From contig CABVBV010000126.1 in the NCBI GenBank assembly GCA_902496595.1, positions 1 to 6,115 on the forward strand: a stretch of DNA of 6,115 nt, in the 5' to 3' direction. This DNA comes from an uncultured Eubacteriales bacterium (GTDB lineage Bacteria; Bacillota; Clostridia; Oscillospirales; Oscillospiraceae). A program made the position numbers and the translations under genes. Shown piece by piece: positions 5,875-6,115 of the stretch (the stretch's first letter is position 1; each line of letters starts with the position of its first letter). The notes beneath the pieces are model-generated. The model made no database searches and was not told the origin of the DNA. It saw nothing but the letters and a program-made list of their open reading frames with translations.

Positions 5875-6115
5875 ATGAAGCTCAGGATCTCAGACCGTAT
5901 GTCCAAGCCCGATTTTCAGGGCGATTTTACCTCGGCCATACTCAAGGCCGCTGCGTCTCCGGACGTGATATCCTTTGCCGGCGGGCTTCCGAACCCCGAC
6001 TCCTTTCCTGTAAAGGAGATGGAGGCTGCGGTCACGAAGGTTCTCGAGCGGGACGGCGTTCGCGCCCTGCAGTACAGCAACACCGAGGGCTATATGCCGC
6101 TGCGCAAGTTCATCT
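5875..6115 (+). CDS. Class I/II PLP-dependent aminotransferase (3'-truncated by window end)
   Basis: Only the first 80 codons are in the window. The N-terminus matches the fold-type I aminotransferase group that includes 2-aminoadipate/aromatic and branched-chain aminotransferases (LysN-like and MocR-like enzymes). Signs are the S-D-R-M start region (6-9), PDVISFAGGLPNPDSFP (29-45), which forms the substrate-gating N-terminal segment, and LQYSNTEGYMPLRKFI (65-80), the conserved stretch leading into the first PLP-phosphate-binding region. The catalytic lysine and most of the enzyme lie beyond the window, so the amino-acid substrate cannot be named. The start is secure: AGGAGG at 5861-5866 is 8 nt from the ATG. 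The gene is divergent from the TVP38/two-component operon, sharing a 230-bp control region. There is no direct sign of functional linkage with its neighbours. Confidence 0.88.
   Translation, partial: MKLRISDRMSKPDFQGDFTSAILKAAASPDVISFAGGLPNPDSFPVKEMEAAVTKVLERDGVRALQYSNTEGYMPLRKFI

Overview
The window reads as chromosomal DNA of a GC-rich, endospore-forming member of the Firmicutes/Clostridia. Three things point there: a dipicolinate synthase subunit B gene (spore core chemistry), a secreted enzyme with three C-terminal SLH repeats of the kind common in gut Oscillospirales-type Clostridia, and strong AGGAGG-type ribosome binding sites with sigma-A-like promoters. The exact lineage is an inference; no rRNA or other phylogenetic marker is present.

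Layout. (1) 1-566, + strand: the 3' part of dpaB, cut at its 5' end by the window edge and closed by a strong intrinsic terminator (586-613). (2) 614-728: a promoter region with a TATAAT -10 box. (3) 729-2906, + strand: a 725-residue secreted 5'-nucleotidase/UshA-type metallophosphoesterase with a C-terminal SLH surface anchor, followed by a second hairpin terminator (2939-2970). (4) 2984-5644, - strand: three tightly overlapping genes, read right to left: a TVP38/TMEM64 (VTT/DedA-superfamily) membrane protein, an OmpR/PhoB-type response regulator and a HAMP-containing sensor histidine kinase. They overlap by 11 and 4 nt, so they very probably form one translationally coupled operon, convergent with the nucleotidase gene. 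(5) 5645-5874: a divergent regulatory region of about 230 bp with two imperfect dyads and a good promoter facing right. (6) 5875-6115, + strand: the first 80 codons of a class I/II PLP-dependent aminotransferase, cut by the window end.

How the parts work together. The nucleotidase should release phosphate and nucleosides from nucleotides at the cell surface. The three-gene operon couples a lipid-transport-type membrane protein to a two-component system with a small extracytoplasmic sensor loop, which suggests an envelope-directed signal response. dpaB and the aminotransferase are metabolic genes with no visible link to these. I see no mobile element, CRISPR array, RNA gene or phage gene. I find no convincing evidence of an undescribed system. 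The points most worth a second look are the overlapping VTT/two-component operon and the dyad symmetries at the three intergenic control regions.
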